Position numbers and translations under genes: made by a program. Below, one piece after another: positions 29,071 through 30,019 of a DNA stretch of 30,019 nucleotides (position 1 is the stretch's first letter; every line of letters begins with the position of its first letter). Under the pieces are notes generated by a model, which saw nothing but the letters and a program-made list of their open reading frames with translations, had not been told where the DNA came from and ran no database searches. The DNA comes from a virus. The stretch covers positions 1 to 30,019 of the IMG/VR virus record IMGVR_UViG_3300028392_000223; one strand, 5' to 3'.

Positions 29071-30019
29071 ATGAGCTTTTCTGCTATTCCTATTCAGCAA
29101 TATATTGATATTAAATCTGGCATGCTTGCTGGTCAAACTATAGCTGTAAGAGCTTTAGTTGGAAGGCTTTTCACTTCAAATGAATTACTCCCTCCCCAAA
29201 CTTATTTAAACTTTTCAAATGCACAAGCAGTTGGAAATTATTTTGGAACTTCTTCTGTTGAGTATAGCCGAGCCGTTTCTTATTTTAGTTTTATGAGTAA
29301 GCAATTAACTTCCCCCCCATTTATTTCTTTTGGGCGCTGGGTTAGTTCTGATATAGCTCCTATGATTTTTGCAGCAAAACCATCTATTAGCTTAACTAAT
29401 ATGCAGCTGATTACTGATGGATCCATAAATATCACTTTAGGCGCTAACACAGCAGAGCTTGCATCTTTAGATTTTTCTGCTGCAACTAGCTATAGTGAAA
29501 TTGCTTCTGTTATTGAAACTGCTTTAAATGCATCATATCCTGCAGTACCTCAATTTGCTGATGCTACCGTAGCCTGGGATTCTGTAGCTGGAGCTTTTGT
29601 TTTAACTGGCGGCAATACTATCGCTGATGCTGTTTCTATTACAAACGGAACAACAGGAACGGATATAGCTGTTACTTTTGGTTTTTTACCACAATCATTA
29701 AACGGGTCAACCGGTGCAATATGGGCAAATGGCAGCTTAACAGAAAGCTTAACAGATTGCTTAACTACAAATATCGGACTTCCCGGGGGAGTTAACTTTG
29801 GTTCTTTCTTGTTTCAAGATCAATTAACTTTAGAACAATATAAAGAAATATGCGCTTGGAATGCTTCATATAATATTTATTTTATGTTTTTGTTTAACAG
29901 CTCAAATGCAAACGCAGTCACTTGGGCAACAGAATTAAAAAATACAGCGTATGGAACAGGCATGGAAATAGCAGACCCTTCTACGGGCTATTCTGAAATG
30001 CTACCAATGAAAATTTTGG
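29071..30019 (+). CDS. Tail sheath-like protein (DUF3383 type), 3'-truncated by window edge
   Basis: 316 codons visible, open to the right edge. Starts MSFSAIPIQQYIDIKSGMLA; contains FSNAQAVGNYFGTSSVEYSR, then AVSYFSFMSKQ and FISFGRW, the N-terminal pattern of DUF3383 sheath-like proteins, followed by an inserted domain with SINITLGANTAELASLDFSA and NTIADAVSITNGTTGTDIAV as in other sheath insertions, and NFGSFLFQDQLTLEQYKEIC. It implies a contractile tail. AAGGTG lies six bases before the ATG. Confidence 0.78.
   Translation, partial: MSFSAIPIQQYIDIKSGMLAGQTIAVRALVGRLFTSNELLPPQTYLNFSNAQAVGNYFGTSSVEYSRAVSYFSFMSKQLTSPPFISFGRWVSSDIAPMIFAAKPSISLTNMQLITDGSINITLGANTAELASLDFSAATSYSEIASVIETALNASYPAVPQFADATVAWDSVAGAFVLTGGNTIADAVSITNGTTGTDIAVTFGFLPQSLNGSTGAIWANGSLTESLTDCLTTNIGLPGGVNFGSFLFQDQLTLEQYKEICAWNASYNIYFMFLFNSSNANAVTWATELKNTAYGTGMEIADPSTGYSEMLPMKIL

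Noticed and set aside
1-30019. CRISPR array, rRNA or integrase/attachment site
   Set aside because: No regularly spaced repeats, no rRNA-like sequence, no recombinase gene and no recognisable att core in the window.

Overview
The window is very AT-rich and holds most of the head and neck module of a contractile-tailed (myovirus-type) phage or prophage, plus accessory and early genes. Part of a tail sheath-like gene runs off the right edge. Signal peptides and a lipoprotein signal point to a Gram-negative host. The low GC content, an insertion sequence and broken genes suggest a prophage in decay, perhaps in a host-restricted bacterium. I cannot name the host.

Layout: (1) 1-894 is the end of a multi-spanning membrane protein of unknown role. 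(2) 1098-3789 is a rightward accessory operon: two tiny genes, a ParB/Srx-like protein, a glycosyltransferase-like protein and a TET/JBP-like 2-oxoglutarate dioxygenase, the gene combination expected of DNA base hypermodification. (3) 3847-7184 is a leftward block of small, mostly unrecognised early-type genes with strong Shine-Dalgarno sites, a small XRE-type regulator and one gene broken by an in-frame TAA. (4) 7426-22680 is the rightward structural operon: small terminase-like protein, two proteins with signal peptides (the second a 929-residue beta-helix tail-spike-like protein), three small membrane or lipoproteins, large terminase, portal, MuF head protein, DUF2213-type protease/scaffold, decoration protein, DUF2184-type major capsid, then connector and neck proteins. 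(5) 22853-28761 is a second leftward block inside the structural module, with a metallophosphoesterase, an SNF2-type helicase gene and small genes. The helicase gene is split by a 2,450-bp IS1595/ISXO2-type element and also carries an in-frame TAA. (6) 29071-30019 is the start of the DUF3383-type tail sheath gene, the expected continuation of the module in (4).

The strongest unusual feature is in the MuF gene. An intein (15729-16673) sits exactly in the conserved NCxC motif. The opposite strand of the same intein carries a 288-codon open frame that reads as a homing endonuclease, with two helix-turn-helix segments followed by a PD-(D/E)XK-like core. The sense-strand middle of the intein shows no endonuclease motif. 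The two frames are codon-aligned, so each must avoid TTA, CTA and TCA, which are otherwise common codons here.

Regulation: four leftward promoters share a TTTACT -35 box inside AGTAAAGTAA-type repeats. Two of them lie in a 76-bp element present at both divergent junctions (7224-7299 and 28802-28877, five mismatches), which suggests shared control, possibly by the XRE protein. Rightward units are preceded by TTGCAA-type -35 boxes. The insertion sequence carries more than a transposase: two micro-genes, a winged-helix-like passenger gene, an RNA region with strong hairpins and a tRNA-like acceptor/T-arm sequence.
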